From Streptomyces pacificus (GTDB taxonomy: Bacteria; Actinomycetota; Actinomycetes; Streptomycetales; Streptomycetaceae), in assembly GCF_011766325.1 (NCBI RefSeq), contig NZ_BLLG01000009.1, forward strand, positions 186,001 through 250,000: a DNA stretch of 64,000 nucleotides. The letters are read 5' to 3'. The notes under the pieces are model-generated. The model worked only from the letters and a program-made list of their open reading frames with translations. It did no database searches and had not been told where the DNA came from. Made by a program: the position numbers and the translations under genes. Below, in pieces: positions 26,363-35,991 of this stretch; positions within the stretch are counted from its first letter, which is position 1; every line of letters starts with the position of its first letter.

Positions 26363-26911
26363 ATGACAGACCAGGCCCAGCGCTCGGAAAGCGGTATCCC
26401 GGGCAAGCCGACATCGGCTTCGCGTACGACCCTCAGCCACATCATGACGCACAGCGACACCAACCTCCTCGGGACGGTACACGGCGGTGTGATCATGAAA
26501 TTGGTGGACGACGCGGCGGGCGCCGTCGCGGGCCGGCACTCCGGCGGACCGGCGGTCACGGCCTCCATGGACGAGATGGTCTTCCTGGAGCCGGTCAGGG
26601 TGGGCGATCTTGTGCATGTGAAGGCCCAGGTCAACTGGACCGGCCGGTCCTCGATGGAGGTCGGCGTCCGGGTGCTCGCCGAGCGCTGGAACGAGTCGGC
26701 CCCCGCGACCCGGGTCGGCTCCGCGTACCTGGTGTTCGCCGCCGTCGACGCGGACGGCAAGCCCCGTCCGGTTCCTCCGGTGATCCCCGAGACGGAGCGC
26801 GACAAGCGACGCTGTCAGGAGGCGCAGATCCGCCGCACCCACCGGCTGGCCCGCCGCCGCGCCATCAAGGAACTCCGCGAGCGCCGCGCGGCCGAGGGAC
26901 ACGAGGACTGA
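26363..26911 (+). CDS. acyl-CoA thioesterase (hotdog fold)
   Basis: 182 residues. The hotdog signature HSDTNLLGTVHGGVIMKLVD and the second strand set (MVFLEPVRVGDLVHVKAQVN, SSMEVGVRVLAE) match the YciA/BFIT-type acyl-CoA hydrolases; the Asp in LVDDAAG is the expected catalytic residue. It has a basic C-terminal tail. The ATG at 26363 is chosen over a GTG nine bases upstream because GGTGGAGGG is well placed before it. The substrate chain length is unknown. Confidence 0.9.
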   Translation: MTDQAQRSESGIPGKPTSASRTTLSHIMTHSDTNLLGTVHGGVIMKLVDDAAGAVAGRHSGGPAVTASMDEMVFLEPVRVGDLVHVKAQVNWTGRSSMEVGVRVLAERWNESAPATRVGSAYLVFAAVDADGKPRPVPPVIPETERDKRRCQEAQIRRTHRLARRRAIKELRERRAAEGHED

Positions 26912-27165
26912 GGTCTCACCTCGGGGGCAGTGCCGTGCCTGCGGGGACCGCGATCCCGTCGCGGGACTTCGCCGGGCCCGCCCCCTACGCCACCGTCCCG
27001 GTGGGGTCGGCGCTGGGCCGTCGGCCTTGTGCTCCCCGTCCCCGTCCCCGTAGCCGTCCGCGGCCTAGTCCCCGTAGCCGTCCGCGTCCGGCCCCCGGTC
27101 GCTCCCGCCGCGGTCCCCTCGCCTTGGCCGCGGCCACCGCCGTCCCTGCGGCCGCCGCCGGGGAG

Positions 27166-28749
27166 TCAGCGGCAGAGGACCTCGTCGCCGGTGACGGCGC
27201 CGAAGGCGCCCCTGGGCCGAGGGGTCTCCGCCCGGACGGGGGTCACCGAGGTGAAGCCGGAGCCCGCCGTCACATGGAGCGTCGGGCCCTGACCCTTCAC
27301 CGGGCGCAGCTCGGCGCCCTCCAGGGCCACCGCCAGGGACCTCGCCGAGCGGTCCCAGCGCGGGTCGTAGGTGATGTAGGTGCGCTTCACATCGCGCTCG
27401 CCGCCGTTCAGCGGGGTCCGCGTCGTGTTGAACCCGGTCCCCCGCAGGGCGGAGTCCACCCGGGAGCCGAGCCCGTCCAGCCGCGTCCCGTTGTAGACCT
27501 GCACCCGGATCTGCTGCGGCGGGACATCGACGACCTTCGCGGCGGGGGCGGACGAGGTGCCCCGCGGACGTTCCGGGGCGAGCGGCCGGTCCTCCCTCAG
27601 GGCCTGGAAGAGCTGCTCCGCCTTCACCTGGTCCCACTTCACCGTCGAGCCGACGCCCTTCACCGGGAAGCTCGGGTCCTTGACGGGGACGGAGGCGAAC
27701 TCCGTCGACGCCGGGGTGAAGCTCCTCATCGCCTTGCCCAGCGTGAGGAGCTGGTCGGTGCCGAAGCCCCGGTCGGCCCGTACCGAGTTCAGCGCCGCGG
27801 TGCCGACCTGGCGGAACTTCACCGGGTTCAGCAGTACTCCGCTGCTGGTGGCCTGCTGCACCAGCGCCGCCACGAACCGCTGCTGGCGCTGCATCCGCCC
27901 CAGGTCGGCCGCCCCGTCGACATGCCGGGCCCGCACGTACTGCAGCGCCGTCGCGCCGTCGAGCCGGTGCGTACCCGCCTTGAGGTCGAGGCCCGAGTGG
28001 GAGTCCTTCAACGCCCGGGCCGTGCAGATTTCCACCCCGCCGATCGCGTCGACGGTCCTCATGAAGCTGCGGAAGTCGACTTCGAGGTAGTGGTCGACCC
28101 GCACCCTGGTCAGGTCCTCCACGGCCCGCACGGTGAGCGCGGGCCCGCCCTCCGCGTACGCCGCGTTCAGTTTCACCGCGTGCAGGCCGTGCTTCTCGCC
28201 GGTGGTCAGGTCGGTGTGGGCGGGGAGCTCCGCGTACGAGTCGCGGGGCAGGCTCACGATGCTCGCCCGCTCCCGGTCCTCGGAGATGTGCACCAGCATG
28301 ATCGTGTCGGTGCAGCGGCAGGGGGCGCCGCCCAGCCGGTACGTGCGGCGCTCCTCCTCGGTGATCGTGTCCCGGCCGTCGGTGCCGACGAGCAGGATGT
28401 TCATCCCGTTGCCGTGCGCCGGGCGGTTCTTCATGTCCCGGAACGGGTCTACCCGGCCGATGCCGCTGTCAAGACCCGTCACCAGGGCGTGGCCGATGCC
28501 CCCCACACCGAGTACCAGCATCGAGAGGGTCGTCACCATCCGCATCCCCCAGCGGGGCCGGCCCGGCTGCCCCCGTCCGCGGGTGCGCGGGGCCGGCCCC
28601 CGCCGGCCGTTCCCCGCCGCCCCCTGGCGTGGTGCCGGCCCGCCCCGGCGCCGTGCCTCCGGTCCGGGGCGGCCCCCCTTCGGCCTGGGAACCGGTCCGG
28701 GGCGGCCCGCCGCCGGTCGCGGACGGGGCGAGCGGGGCGGTGTGGGCAC
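27166..28749 (-). CDS. LCP family protein B with LytR_C domain
   Basis: 527 residues. Pro/Arg/Gly-rich cytoplasmic segment, a helix (MVTTLSMLVLGVGGIGHAL), the LCP domain (NILLVGTDGRDTI, CTDTIMLVHI, IVSLPRDSYAELP) and a C-terminal LytR_C domain (IRVQVYNGTRLDGLGSRVDS). The GTG at 28749 is preferred because GGAGG lies eight bases upstream; the frame is open further. It is expected to transfer glycopolymers to the wall. It lies divergent to the GT2 gene. Confidence 0.9.
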   Translation of the reverse strand: MPTPPRSPRPRPAAGRPGPVPRPKGGRPGPEARRRGGPAPRQGAAGNGRRGPAPRTRGRGQPGRPRWGMRMVTTLSMLVLGVGGIGHALVTGLDSGIGRVDPFRDMKNRPAHGNGMNILLVGTDGRDTITEEERRTYRLGGAPCRCTDTIMLVHISEDRERASIVSLPRDSYAELPAHTDLTTGEKHGLHAVKLNAAYAEGGPALTVRAVEDLTRVRVDHYLEVDFRSFMRTVDAIGGVEICTARALKDSHSGLDLKAGTHRLDGATALQYVRARHVDGAADLGRMQRQQRFVAALVQQATSSGVLLNPVKFRQVGTAALNSVRADRGFGTDQLLTLGKAMRSFTPASTEFASVPVKDPSFPVKGVGSTVKWDQVKAEQLFQALREDRPLAPERPRGTSSAPAAKVVDVPPQQIRVQVYNGTRLDGLGSRVDSALRGTGFNTTRTPLNGGERDVKRTYITYDPRWDRSARSLAVALEGAELRPVKGQGPTLHVTAGSGFTSVTPVRAETPRPRGAFGAVTGDEVLCR

Positions 28750-28937
28750 GAGGGGCACCTCCGCGGGGCAGCAGACCGGTGATCCTGAGCACCGTAGGCC
28801 CATACGATCTGCGGCACGGGGAGGCCGGGGGGACGCGCGCATCGCTGTCCCCCGTTCGCGGTAACGTGGCGGACGACGCCGCTGTCTCCCCGAGGCCGTT
28901 GTCTCCCGGGGGACATCCCCCGGACCCCGAGGAACCC

Positions 28938-29975
28938 ATGCCAGCCGCCCCGCCCGCCGTCTCCGTGATCATGCCGGTCCTCGACGAGGAGCGTCATCTG
29001 CGCGACGCCGTCCACCACATCCTGCAGCAGGACTACGCAGGCGAGATGGAGGTGGTGATCGCGCTCGGCCCGTCGACCGACCGCACCGACGAGATCGCCG
29101 CCGAGCTGGTGCGCGAGACGGCATCGAACCCCTGGGGCCGGGTGCGTACGGTCGCCAACCCCACCGGCCGTACGCCCGCCGCGCTCAACGCCGCGATCAG
29201 GGCGTCCCGCCACCCGGTCGTGGTCCGCGTCGACGGGCACGGGATGCTGTCGCCGGACTACATCGCGACGGCGGTCCGGCTCCTCGAGGAGACCGGTGCG
29301 CAGAACGTGGGCGGCATCATGCACGCCGAAGGGGAGAACGACTGGGAGCACGCCGTCGCCGCCGCGATGACCTCGAAGATCGGCGTCGGCAACGCGGCCT
29401 TCCACACCGGCGGTGAGGCGGGCCCCGCGGAGACCGTGTACCTGGGTGTCTTCCGCCGCGAGGCGCTGGAGCGGCAGGGCGGCTACAACGAGGAGTTCAT
29501 CCGCGCCCAGGACTGGGAGCTGAACTTCCGTATCCGCGAGGCCGGCGGCCTGATCTGGTTCTCCCCTGAGCTGAGGGTCCGGTACCGGCCGCGCCCCTCC
29601 GTGAAGGCACTCGCCAAGCAGTACAAGGACTACGGCCGCTGGCGCCATGTCGTCGCCCGCTACCACTCCGGCTCGATCAACCTCCGCTATCTCGCCCCGC
29701 CGACCGCCGTCTGCGCGATCGCCGCGGGCCTGGTGGCCGGTGCGGTGCTCACACCGCTCGGCTTCGTGATCCCGGCCGGCTATCTGGCGGCGATCGCCGC
29801 GGGTTCGGTCCCTGCGGGCAGGGGACTTCCCTGGAAGGCACGCGTCCTGATCCCGGTGGCGCTGGCGACGATGCACATGTCGTGGGGTTTCGGCTTTCTG
29901 ACGAGTCCGCGGTCCCTGGCGAAGAAGGTCATCGCGAGCCGCAGGCCCGCGGTGACCGCGCCGACCCAGGCCTGA
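28938..29975 (+). CDS. family 2 glycosyltransferase
   Basis: 345 residues. GT-A fold: SVIMPVLDEERHLRDAVHHI, LGPSTDRTDEIAAE, RVDGHGMLSPDYIA and QDWELNFRIREAGG, then two C-terminal hydrophobic helices (about residues 250-285) that would anchor it in the membrane. It resembles succinoglycan-type GT2 enzymes. The acceptor is unknown; its place among LCP genes suggests wall glycopolymer synthesis. Confidence 0.9.
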   Translation: MPAAPPAVSVIMPVLDEERHLRDAVHHILQQDYAGEMEVVIALGPSTDRTDEIAAELVRETASNPWGRVRTVANPTGRTPAALNAAIRASRHPVVVRVDGHGMLSPDYIATAVRLLEETGAQNVGGIMHAEGENDWEHAVAAAMTSKIGVGNAAFHTGGEAGPAETVYLGVFRREALERQGGYNEEFIRAQDWELNFRIREAGGLIWFSPELRVRYRPRPSVKALAKQYKDYGRWRHVVARYHSGSINLRYLAPPTAVCAIAAGLVAGAVLTPLGFVIPAGYLAAIAAGSVPAGRGLPWKARVLIPVALATMHMSWGFGFLTSPRSLAKKVIASRRPAVTAPTQA

Positions 29976-30099
29976 TGCCGAGGGCCCGTCGTGCGCGGGG
30001 GCCGGTACGAGGAGCGGCCCCCGCGCATCGCGCCGCCCTCCGCCGGCCCGTCCGGCCCCCGGCCTCCCGCAGGCCCGTCCGGACCCGGCCTTGCGTGCT

Positions 30100-31938
30100 C
30101 TACCAGGTGAAGCCCGGCTGTACGTCCATACAGGCCCCGGTGTCACCCGCGTTGAGCGGCTTCGCGGACGACGGCGCCTCGCCGCCGTTCCCGTCCGCGA
30201 CCCGCGGATACGCGGTGCCCTTCCGCCAGTCCGCGCCCACCACCAGCGTGACGCCCGACACATCGGCGGACCTGGTCACCGAGGAGACCGGAAGGCCCAC
30301 GGTCTCGGCCACGGCCCGTGCATCCCCCGCCAGCTCCGCGCTCGGGTAGAACACCACGGTACGGGCCCGCGGATCGGTCCGGCTGTCCGCCGTCGCCAGG
30401 GTGAAGCCCTTGCCGGTGAGGACCTCCGCGATCTCCGTGGCGCGCCCACGCGCGGCCCCCAGCTCGTCGGTGTACGTGCCGTTCTGCACCTGCACACCGA
30501 TCTCGCTCGGCGCGGCGGCGGGGCCCTCGGGCACCACCGGAGCCGCGGGTGCCGCGGGTGCCGCGGGTGCCGTGCGCTTGGACGCCTTGCCGTCGAGCGG
30601 GATGTCCTCGCGCACCATGCGGAACACCTGCTCGGCGTCCGGCTGGAGAGGCTCGACCTTGCCGGCGAAACCGGGGCGCCGGCTGTAGAAGTTGGGCATC
30701 GTCGTCATCGTGATGCGCTCGGTCGGCACCTGCTTGAACTCCTCGGCCAGAGCGTACAGCTTGGCCACCGTGTCCAGGCCCTCGTCGACCGTGAGCGCGG
30801 AGGTGGCGGCCTCCGCGAGGTTCCGCAGCTGGGCGGGGTCGGTGAGCTTGGTGCTCCGGCGCAGTTCACGCACCATCGAGTTCATGTACATGTGCTGGGC
30901 TTGGGTGCGGGCCAGGTCGGTGCCGTCCCTGAAGCCGTAGCGGGTGCGCAGCCACTGCAGCGCCTGCTCGCCCTTGACCGAGGTCGTGCCCGCCTTCAGC
31001 TTGAGACCGGAGCCCTGCCCCCGGCTGTTGCGCGAGTAGACGTTGTCCTTGACGCAGACGGGCACCCCGCCGATCGCGTCCGCCATCGACACCACGCCGG
31101 CGAAGTCGACCTGCATGAAGTGGTCGATGGTGATTCCGGTGAGCCGGTACCAGGTGGCCACCGTGCAGCCGGGGCCGCCGCGGCTGAGGGATTCGTTGGT
31201 GAGCGTCCAGCCGGTCTCCTCGTACACCTTGCCGCTGCGGTCCGTGCACTCCGGGATCTTCAGCACGGTGTCCCGGGGCATGCTGACCACCGACATGTTG
31301 CTGCGGTCCGCCGAGACGTGGACCAGCATCTGCACATCGGCGAGCGGTGGCCCGTCGAAGGTGTCCCGGGCACCGCCGAGGGCCTTGTTCTCGGCCGAGT
31401 CCCGTGCGTCCGAGCCGATCAGCAGGATGTTCAGCGGCGTCTGGCCGGCGGCGTTCACCCTGTGGCCGGCCATCCCGTTCTTGCCGAGGTTGAGGTCGTC
31501 CGTCCGGATGTTTCCGTTCAGCTGCTCGTAGTAGAGGTACCCGGCACCCGCCGTGCCGAGTATCAGCAGGGAGAGCACACAGGCGACCCACCGCAGGGTC
31601 CTGCGTCTGCCGCGTCTTCCCTGACTTCCCTGACTTCCCTGACTTCCCTGACCGCCCTGACTGCCCTGACCGCCCTGACCGCCGAGTGGCCGGGGCGGTC
31701 CCTCCCCGCCGTCGTCCGGTCCTGCGGAAACGTCCCGCTTCCGATCCCGCTCCTGTTCCCGCTTCCGCACCCGGACCTGCTCCCGTTCCCGGCCCTGCCC
31801 CTGCCCCTGTCCCTGCCCTTGGCCCTGGCCCTGGTCCTTGGCCCGCTTCCGCGCAGCGCCCCCGCCGGCCCGGCCGTTCTCCCCGGCGCGCCCGGCACGC
31901 TCCCGCGTGTCCTCCCCGTGCACGCTGCTCCGTGCCAC
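30100..31938 (-). CDS. LCP family protein C with LytR_C domain
   Basis: 612 residues from a GTG at 31938. The long cytoplasmic tail contains repeats of Gly-Gln and of Gly-Gln-Gly-Ser-Gln. A helix (WVACVLSLLILGTAGAGYLY) leads to the LCP domain (NILLIGSDARDSA, ADVQMLVHVS, VSMPRDTVLKIP, RTRYGFRDGTDLARTQAQ) and a LytR_C domain (IGVQVQNGTYTDELG). The start is uncertain because the tail is low complexity; another GTG lies 18 bases in. LCP-D starts upstream with a 49-bp gap, so the two may be cotranscribed. Confidence 0.9.
   Translation of the reverse strand: MARSSVHGEDTRERAGRAGENGRAGGGAARKRAKDQGQGQGQGQGQGQGREREQVRVRKREQERDRKRDVSAGPDDGGEGPPRPLGGQGGQGSQGGQGSQGSQGSQGRRGRRRTLRWVACVLSLLILGTAGAGYLYYEQLNGNIRTDDLNLGKNGMAGHRVNAAGQTPLNILLIGSDARDSAENKALGGARDTFDGPPLADVQMLVHVSADRSNMSVVSMPRDTVLKIPECTDRSGKVYEETGWTLTNESLSRGGPGCTVATWYRLTGITIDHFMQVDFAGVVSMADAIGGVPVCVKDNVYSRNSRGQGSGLKLKAGTTSVKGEQALQWLRTRYGFRDGTDLARTQAQHMYMNSMVRELRRSTKLTDPAQLRNLAEAATSALTVDEGLDTVAKLYALAEEFKQVPTERITMTTMPNFYSRRPGFAGKVEPLQPDAEQVFRMVREDIPLDGKASKRTAPAAPAAPAAPVVPEGPAAAPSEIGVQVQNGTYTDELGAARGRATEIAEVLTGKGFTLATADSRTDPRARTVVFYPSAELAGDARAVAETVGLPVSSVTRSADVSGVTLVVGADWRKGTAYPRVADGNGGEAPSSAKPLNAGDTGACMDVQPGFTW
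31616..31683. repeat. 9-bp tandem repeat in the LCP-C gene
   Basis: About seven copies of CTTCCCTGA or CCGCCCTGA encode the Gly-Gln-Gly-Ser-Gln tail. Confidence 0.7.
31793..31840. repeat. 6-bp tandem repeat in the LCP-C gene
   Basis: Around seven CCCTGC/CCCTGG units encode a Gly-Gln run in the cytoplasmic tail. Confidence 0.6.
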
Positions 31939-31987
31939 CCCTGGTCCCCCTGTCTTCAGGCGCGCCGCGCGCCCCGGTACCCCCGGG

Positions 31988-33727
31988 TCACTCTGCGCAC
32001 ACCTGCTTGTCTGCTTCGACCTTGTCCACCGGCGGCTTCGTCGGTGCGGTGACGGGCACTCCCGCGCCCTTGAAGTCGGCACCGAGGGTGAGGACCATGG
32101 CCTCCGTGTCCGCGGCGTCCTCCGTGCCGGGCTTGAGCGCGGTGGCGGGCAGACCCATGAGGTCCGCGAGCGTGCGGGCCTGGTCGGCCTGGTTCGGCGC
32201 GTACTCCAGTGTCGTCTTGTCCGTCTTCTGCGGGGCGTTGCTCTTGTTGGTGGACTTGAGCACGCCCTTCTCCACCTGCAGCCAGTTCAGCGTCCGCTGC
32301 GCCGCCCCCGAGGTGTCGCTGCCGTTGTAGACGTCGACCCGGACCTCGGAGGCATCGGCCCTCGCACCCTCGAGCAGGGCGGCCTGCTGGTCCTTCGCGG
32401 CCGCCTCCTGCTTCTTCACCTCGGTGAAGGAGATGTCGTTCTGGATCATGCTGAACACCTGCGGCGCCTTGGCCTGGTCGAGGAGGACGGTGGCGCCGTC
32501 GGTGTTGTCGACCACGGGTACGGTCGCGAAGCTGATGTGCTTTATGTCGATCTTGCCGAGTTCCTGGGCCATGGCCGTCAGCTTGGGGATGTCCCCGATC
32601 GCGCTGTCGACGGTGAGCGCCTGGGTCGCGGCCTCCGCCACCGCGAACATCTTCTGCGGGTCGCCCAGCGTGTCTTCCTTCATCTGCCGGATCATCGACG
32701 CCACGAACTGCTGCTGCTGCTTGATGCGGTCGAGGTCGCTCTCGTTGCCCAGGCCGTGCCGGTTGCGGACGAAAGCGAGGGCGTCCTCGCCCGAGACCTT
32801 CTGCTTGCCGGCCGGCAGATCCAGCTGGGAGTCCCGGTCCTTGATGGGGTTGACCAGGCAGACCTCCACACCGCCGACGGCGGTCGAGAGCGTCTTCACC
32901 GCGTTGAAGTCGGCCATCATGAAATGGTCGACTTCAACGCCGGTCATCAGCTGCACCGTGCGCATCGTGCACCCGGGGTCGCGGCCCCCCACGCCGAAAC
33001 TCTCGTTGAAGCGGACGCTTTGGGAACCCCTGATTATCTCGGTCGAGCCGTCGGGCTGCTTCGTGGGGCAGTCGGGGATGTCGGTGATGAGGTCGCGCGG
33101 AATGCTCAGCGCGGTGGCGTTGGTGCGGTCCTCGGAGACATGGAACAGGAACGTGGTATCGGCGTGGCCGCTGCTGCCCTTGTCGCCGTACCCCTCGTTG
33201 CCCGCGCCGGTGCGCTTGTCGGTGCCGAGGAGGAGGATGTTGACGGGGCCGTCCTTGCTGAAGCCCTTGGAGCCGGCGTCACCGACATCCACCGTGCTGA
33301 GGTTCCCGTTGAGCCGCTCGTACAGGTAGTACACGAACGCCGAGCCGCCGACGAGGACGCCGGCCATCACCCCGCCGGTCCACATCACCACCGACTTCTT
33401 CCTGTTCCTGCCCTTCTGCTGCTTGCGCTTCCGGCGCCCCGCCGCGGCCTGCTGCGCACCGCGCCGGCCCCCGTCACCGCCCTGTGCGCCCTCGCCGCGC
33501 GCCGCGCGCCGGGTGCGCTGCCCCGGAAGGTCCGCGGTCGCGGAAGCCGCACCGGAGGGGTCGCGGCGACGGGCGGCTACGCGGGAAGCGGCGTCGGCGG
33601 AGCGGGGGGAGGCCGGCTTCGGAGCGGAATGGTCCAGTCGCAGTTCGTAGTTACCCGTTTGCGGGTTGAGTACCCACTGGTCGGCGGGGTCGATGTCGTC
33701 CGCCCGCCCACGGCTCTGCGCATCCAC
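31988..33727 (-). CDS. LCP family protein D with LytR_C domain
   Basis: 579 residues from a GTG at 33727. The N-terminus includes DPADQWVLNPQTGNYELRLD, a motif found at the start of many actinobacterial LCP proteins. Then come a basic region, a helix (VMWTGGVMAGVLVGGSAFVY), the LCP domain (NILLLGTDKRTGAG, ADTTFLFHVS, LSIPRDLITDIPDC, RNRHGLGNESDLDRIKQQ) and LytR_C (VRVDVYNGSDTSGAAQR). The role is expected to be the same as its neighbours; why several copies are kept is not clear. Confidence 0.92.
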   Translation of the reverse strand: MDAQSRGRADDIDPADQWVLNPQTGNYELRLDHSAPKPASPRSADAASRVAARRRDPSGAASATADLPGQRTRRAARGEGAQGGDGGRRGAQQAAAGRRKRKQQKGRNRKKSVVMWTGGVMAGVLVGGSAFVYYLYERLNGNLSTVDVGDAGSKGFSKDGPVNILLLGTDKRTGAGNEGYGDKGSSGHADTTFLFHVSEDRTNATALSIPRDLITDIPDCPTKQPDGSTEIIRGSQSVRFNESFGVGGRDPGCTMRTVQLMTGVEVDHFMMADFNAVKTLSTAVGGVEVCLVNPIKDRDSQLDLPAGKQKVSGEDALAFVRNRHGLGNESDLDRIKQQQQFVASMIRQMKEDTLGDPQKMFAVAEAATQALTVDSAIGDIPKLTAMAQELGKIDIKHISFATVPVVDNTDGATVLLDQAKAPQVFSMIQNDISFTEVKKQEAAAKDQQAALLEGARADASEVRVDVYNGSDTSGAAQRTLNWLQVEKGVLKSTNKSNAPQKTDKTTLEYAPNQADQARTLADLMGLPATALKPGTEDAADTEAMVLTLGADFKGAGVPVTAPTKPPVDKVEADKQVCAE

Positions 33728-33958
33728 GGTTGCTTGAGTCCTCCGTCGGTGCCACGCGCGGCGCCCCTCCCCCCGGGGGACGCTCGATTCCTCGATCCGG
33801 TGGTATGCGTCCTCGGCCAGGGAGGCCGGATGTACCGGATCGCGTCACACTATCCGCCCAGTTCAGCGCGGGGCGACGTCAGTGACAAATTCCACGCCTC
33901 GCACACCGGGCAATCCACTCAATCCGCATGGACTGCCGGTGACTCTTTGGGCATGGCT

Positions 33959-35272
33959 TTACCCGCATCCGGCCGCCGTCGCGCTGGTGCCCGGAAACGT
34001 GGGCGTCGCGGACGGATTCCGCGACCCGGTGAGGGTGTCACGTTCCGTGTCGCCGCTGGCACTCGTGGTCGTCTCGCTCGGCACCACGCGCACCGGCGCG
34101 TCCTTGCGCAACCGCTCGAAGAGCCGGCTCGCGGCCGGCTGCGCGAGTACGTCGCGGTTGGGGTCGCCCGGGTGGGAGCGGCGCGGCACGGTGAGGAACT
34201 GCACCCGGTCCGTGGGCACCCCGCGCAGCGAGCGGGCCAGGTCGAACAGGTCCTTGAGGGAGGCCAGCCCCGGATCGGTGGTCAGCGACCTGGTCGCCGC
34301 GTCGAGTACGGGATAGAGGCGGGCCGGGTTCAGCAGCACCCCGTTGCTCTGCACCTTGTCGAACAGCGCGCCGAGGAACTGCTGCTGCCGGTCCATGCGT
34401 TCGGTGTCGCTGCCGTTGCCGAGGGACTTGCGGACGCGGACGTAGCCGAGGGCCTGCTCGCCGTCCAGCGTCTGCCGCCCGGCACCCAGCTCCAGCCGGG
34501 CGTCCCGGTCGTCGATGGCCGTCGGCAGGCAGACCGTCACCCCGCCGACGGCGTCCACCATGTTCGTGAAGCCGTGGAAGTCGACGACCATGTGGTGGTC
34601 GATCCTGACACCGGTGAGCCGTTCGACGGTGCGGATCGTGCACGCGGCCCCGCCGATGGCGAAGGCCCGATTGAACTGGGCGTGCCGGGCCGCGCTGCGG
34701 GTGCCCTGGGCGGTGCGGCAGCTCGGGACGCCGACCATGAGGTCGCGCGGCACGGACACCGCGGTCACGCTGCGCCGGTCGCCCGCGATGTGCAGCAGGA
34801 TCGTGGTGTCGGAGTGCTGGACGCCCTTGTCCCGGCCGTACTTGCCGTTCTCGGGGCCGGCACGGCTGTCGGAGCCGATGAGCAGGATGTTCCGCGCGCC
34901 GTGCGGGGCGGGCAGCGGGCGCTCCCTGTCGTAGCGCTCCAGCTCCTCCACGGCGGTCAGGTCCGTCGTGATGTTGCCCTCGAGCCTGCGGTACAGCCAC
35001 CAGCCGACACTCGAGACCAGCAGGACGAGGAGCGAGACGCCCAGCGCGCCCCACCGAAGGCCCCGCCGCCGACTCTGCTTTCCCTCCTTTCCCGGCTTTC
35101 CCGGCTCTCCCCGCCTCCCCGGCCTCGAGGGCCCTCTCAGCCCTCTCAGCCCTTTCCCGGGCTGCTCCCCGCGGCCGCCCCCGCGCCTTCCGCCGCCCGT
35201 GCCGGACCCGTCACCGGCGGCGCGGTGCGCGGAGTCGTCCGGTTCGGCGGGCGTGCCGGCGCTGTCGGTCAC
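33959..35272 (-). CDS. LCP family protein E
   Basis: 437 residues from a GTG at 35272, with GGAGG eight bases before it. Gly/Arg/Pro-rich tail, helix (ALGVSLLVLLVSSVGWWLYR), LCP domain (NILLIGSDSRAGPENG, SDTTILLHIA, VSVPRDLMVGVPSC, RVRKSLGNGSDTERMDRQ). No LytR_C domain. The left end of a decayed TnpB element begins only about 18 bp upstream of the start codon, so its native promoter has probably been displaced. Confidence 0.92.
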   Translation of the reverse strand: MTDSAGTPAEPDDSAHRAAGDGSGTGGGRRGGGRGEQPGKGLRGLRGPSRPGRRGEPGKPGKEGKQSRRRGLRWGALGVSLLVLLVSSVGWWLYRRLEGNITTDLTAVEELERYDRERPLPAPHGARNILLIGSDSRAGPENGKYGRDKGVQHSDTTILLHIAGDRRSVTAVSVPRDLMVGVPSCRTAQGTRSAARHAQFNRAFAIGGAACTIRTVERLTGVRIDHHMVVDFHGFTNMVDAVGGVTVCLPTAIDDRDARLELGAGRQTLDGEQALGYVRVRKSLGNGSDTERMDRQQQFLGALFDKVQSNGVLLNPARLYPVLDAATRSLTTDPGLASLKDLFDLARSLRGVPTDRVQFLTVPRRSHPGDPNRDVLAQPAASRLFERLRKDAPVRVVPSETTTSASGDTERDTLTGSRNPSATPTFPGTSATAAGCG

Positions 35273-35356
35273 CTGGAACCTCCGGGGATGCCCCGGCCTT
35301 CGGGCCGGGGAGGAATCGGATACCTGCGGAGCAGGGCGGGGAAAGGGCGATCGTGG

Positions 35357-35515
35357 TCAGGGCGATGGGTCGTCCCCCGAGTCGTTGCCGCGCCCGGCCT
35401 CGGGCGGGTGCAGGATCTCGGAGTTGCGGGACCTGCGGGCGGACTCGGCCTGAGAGGCCGGCCACTCGTGCGGGGCGGTGGGCAGCCTGAGCGTGATGCG
35501 CGCTTCATGGCCCAT
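35357..35515 (-). pseudogene. ribbon-helix-helix (Arc-like) small protein, degenerate
   Basis: 52 residues: GHEARITLRLPTAPHEWPAS, QAESARRSRNSEILHPPEAG. The pattern ITLRLP...HEW..SQAES.RRS.NSEILH..EA fits Arc/HicB-type RHH proteins, but positions normally Leu are Pro or Arg here (WP, SR, HPP), which would break the helices. Such small RHH frames sit next to tnpB in some Streptomyces elements. Confidence 0.5.
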
Positions 35516-35544
35516 GCCTTCCGCCGCAGTGGGAGAACACCGGC

Positions 35545-35991
35545 ATGACGACGCCGGAGAAGCGTGGGGAGGGCGCCGGGCGTGCCCGGTACACCTGCCG
35601 GCTTCGGGTGTCGTCGACCGCCCGCACTGGTCTGATGGCGGAGTGGGCGCGCTGCCGGTGGGTGTGGAACGAGTGCGTGGCCAGGTCCCGCAAGGCCGCT
35701 GACGCGGCGATCGGCGCCACGAAGACGGCCCTGATCGAGAGGGCCCGCAAGCACGCACGCGACATCCGCCTCGTACATCCCGCGCACACCACCATGGACT
35801 GCGCGCACTGCGGGGCGAGAGCCAAGCACCGCATCCCCCTCTCCGGAAGAACGTATACGTGCACCGCGTGCGGAACCGTGTCCCCACGGGACAAGAACTC
35901 CGCCCGCGTGATGCTGATCCGGGCCGGTCTCAACCCGGCTGGTGCCGAGGGCGCAAGACCTCCGGGAGCGCTGCTCCCAGAGGCGGCCTGA
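35545..35991 (+). pseudogene. internally deleted TnpB
   Basis: 148 residues. The first 45 match a TnpB N-terminus (LMAEWARCRWVWNECVARSR). The sequence then jumps to the zinc ribbon (CAHCGARAKHR, CTACGTVSPRDKN) and the last RuvC Asp region (SARVMLIRAGLNPAG). The central RuvC Asp and Glu are missing, so it cannot cut DNA. It might still bind the element's RNA or ends. Confidence 0.75.

Noticed and set aside
31838..35548. A very long plus-strand open frame opposite the LCP genes
   Set aside because: It has low-complexity, His/Arg-rich composition and mirrors the minus-strand LCP codons; it is a GC-bias shadow.
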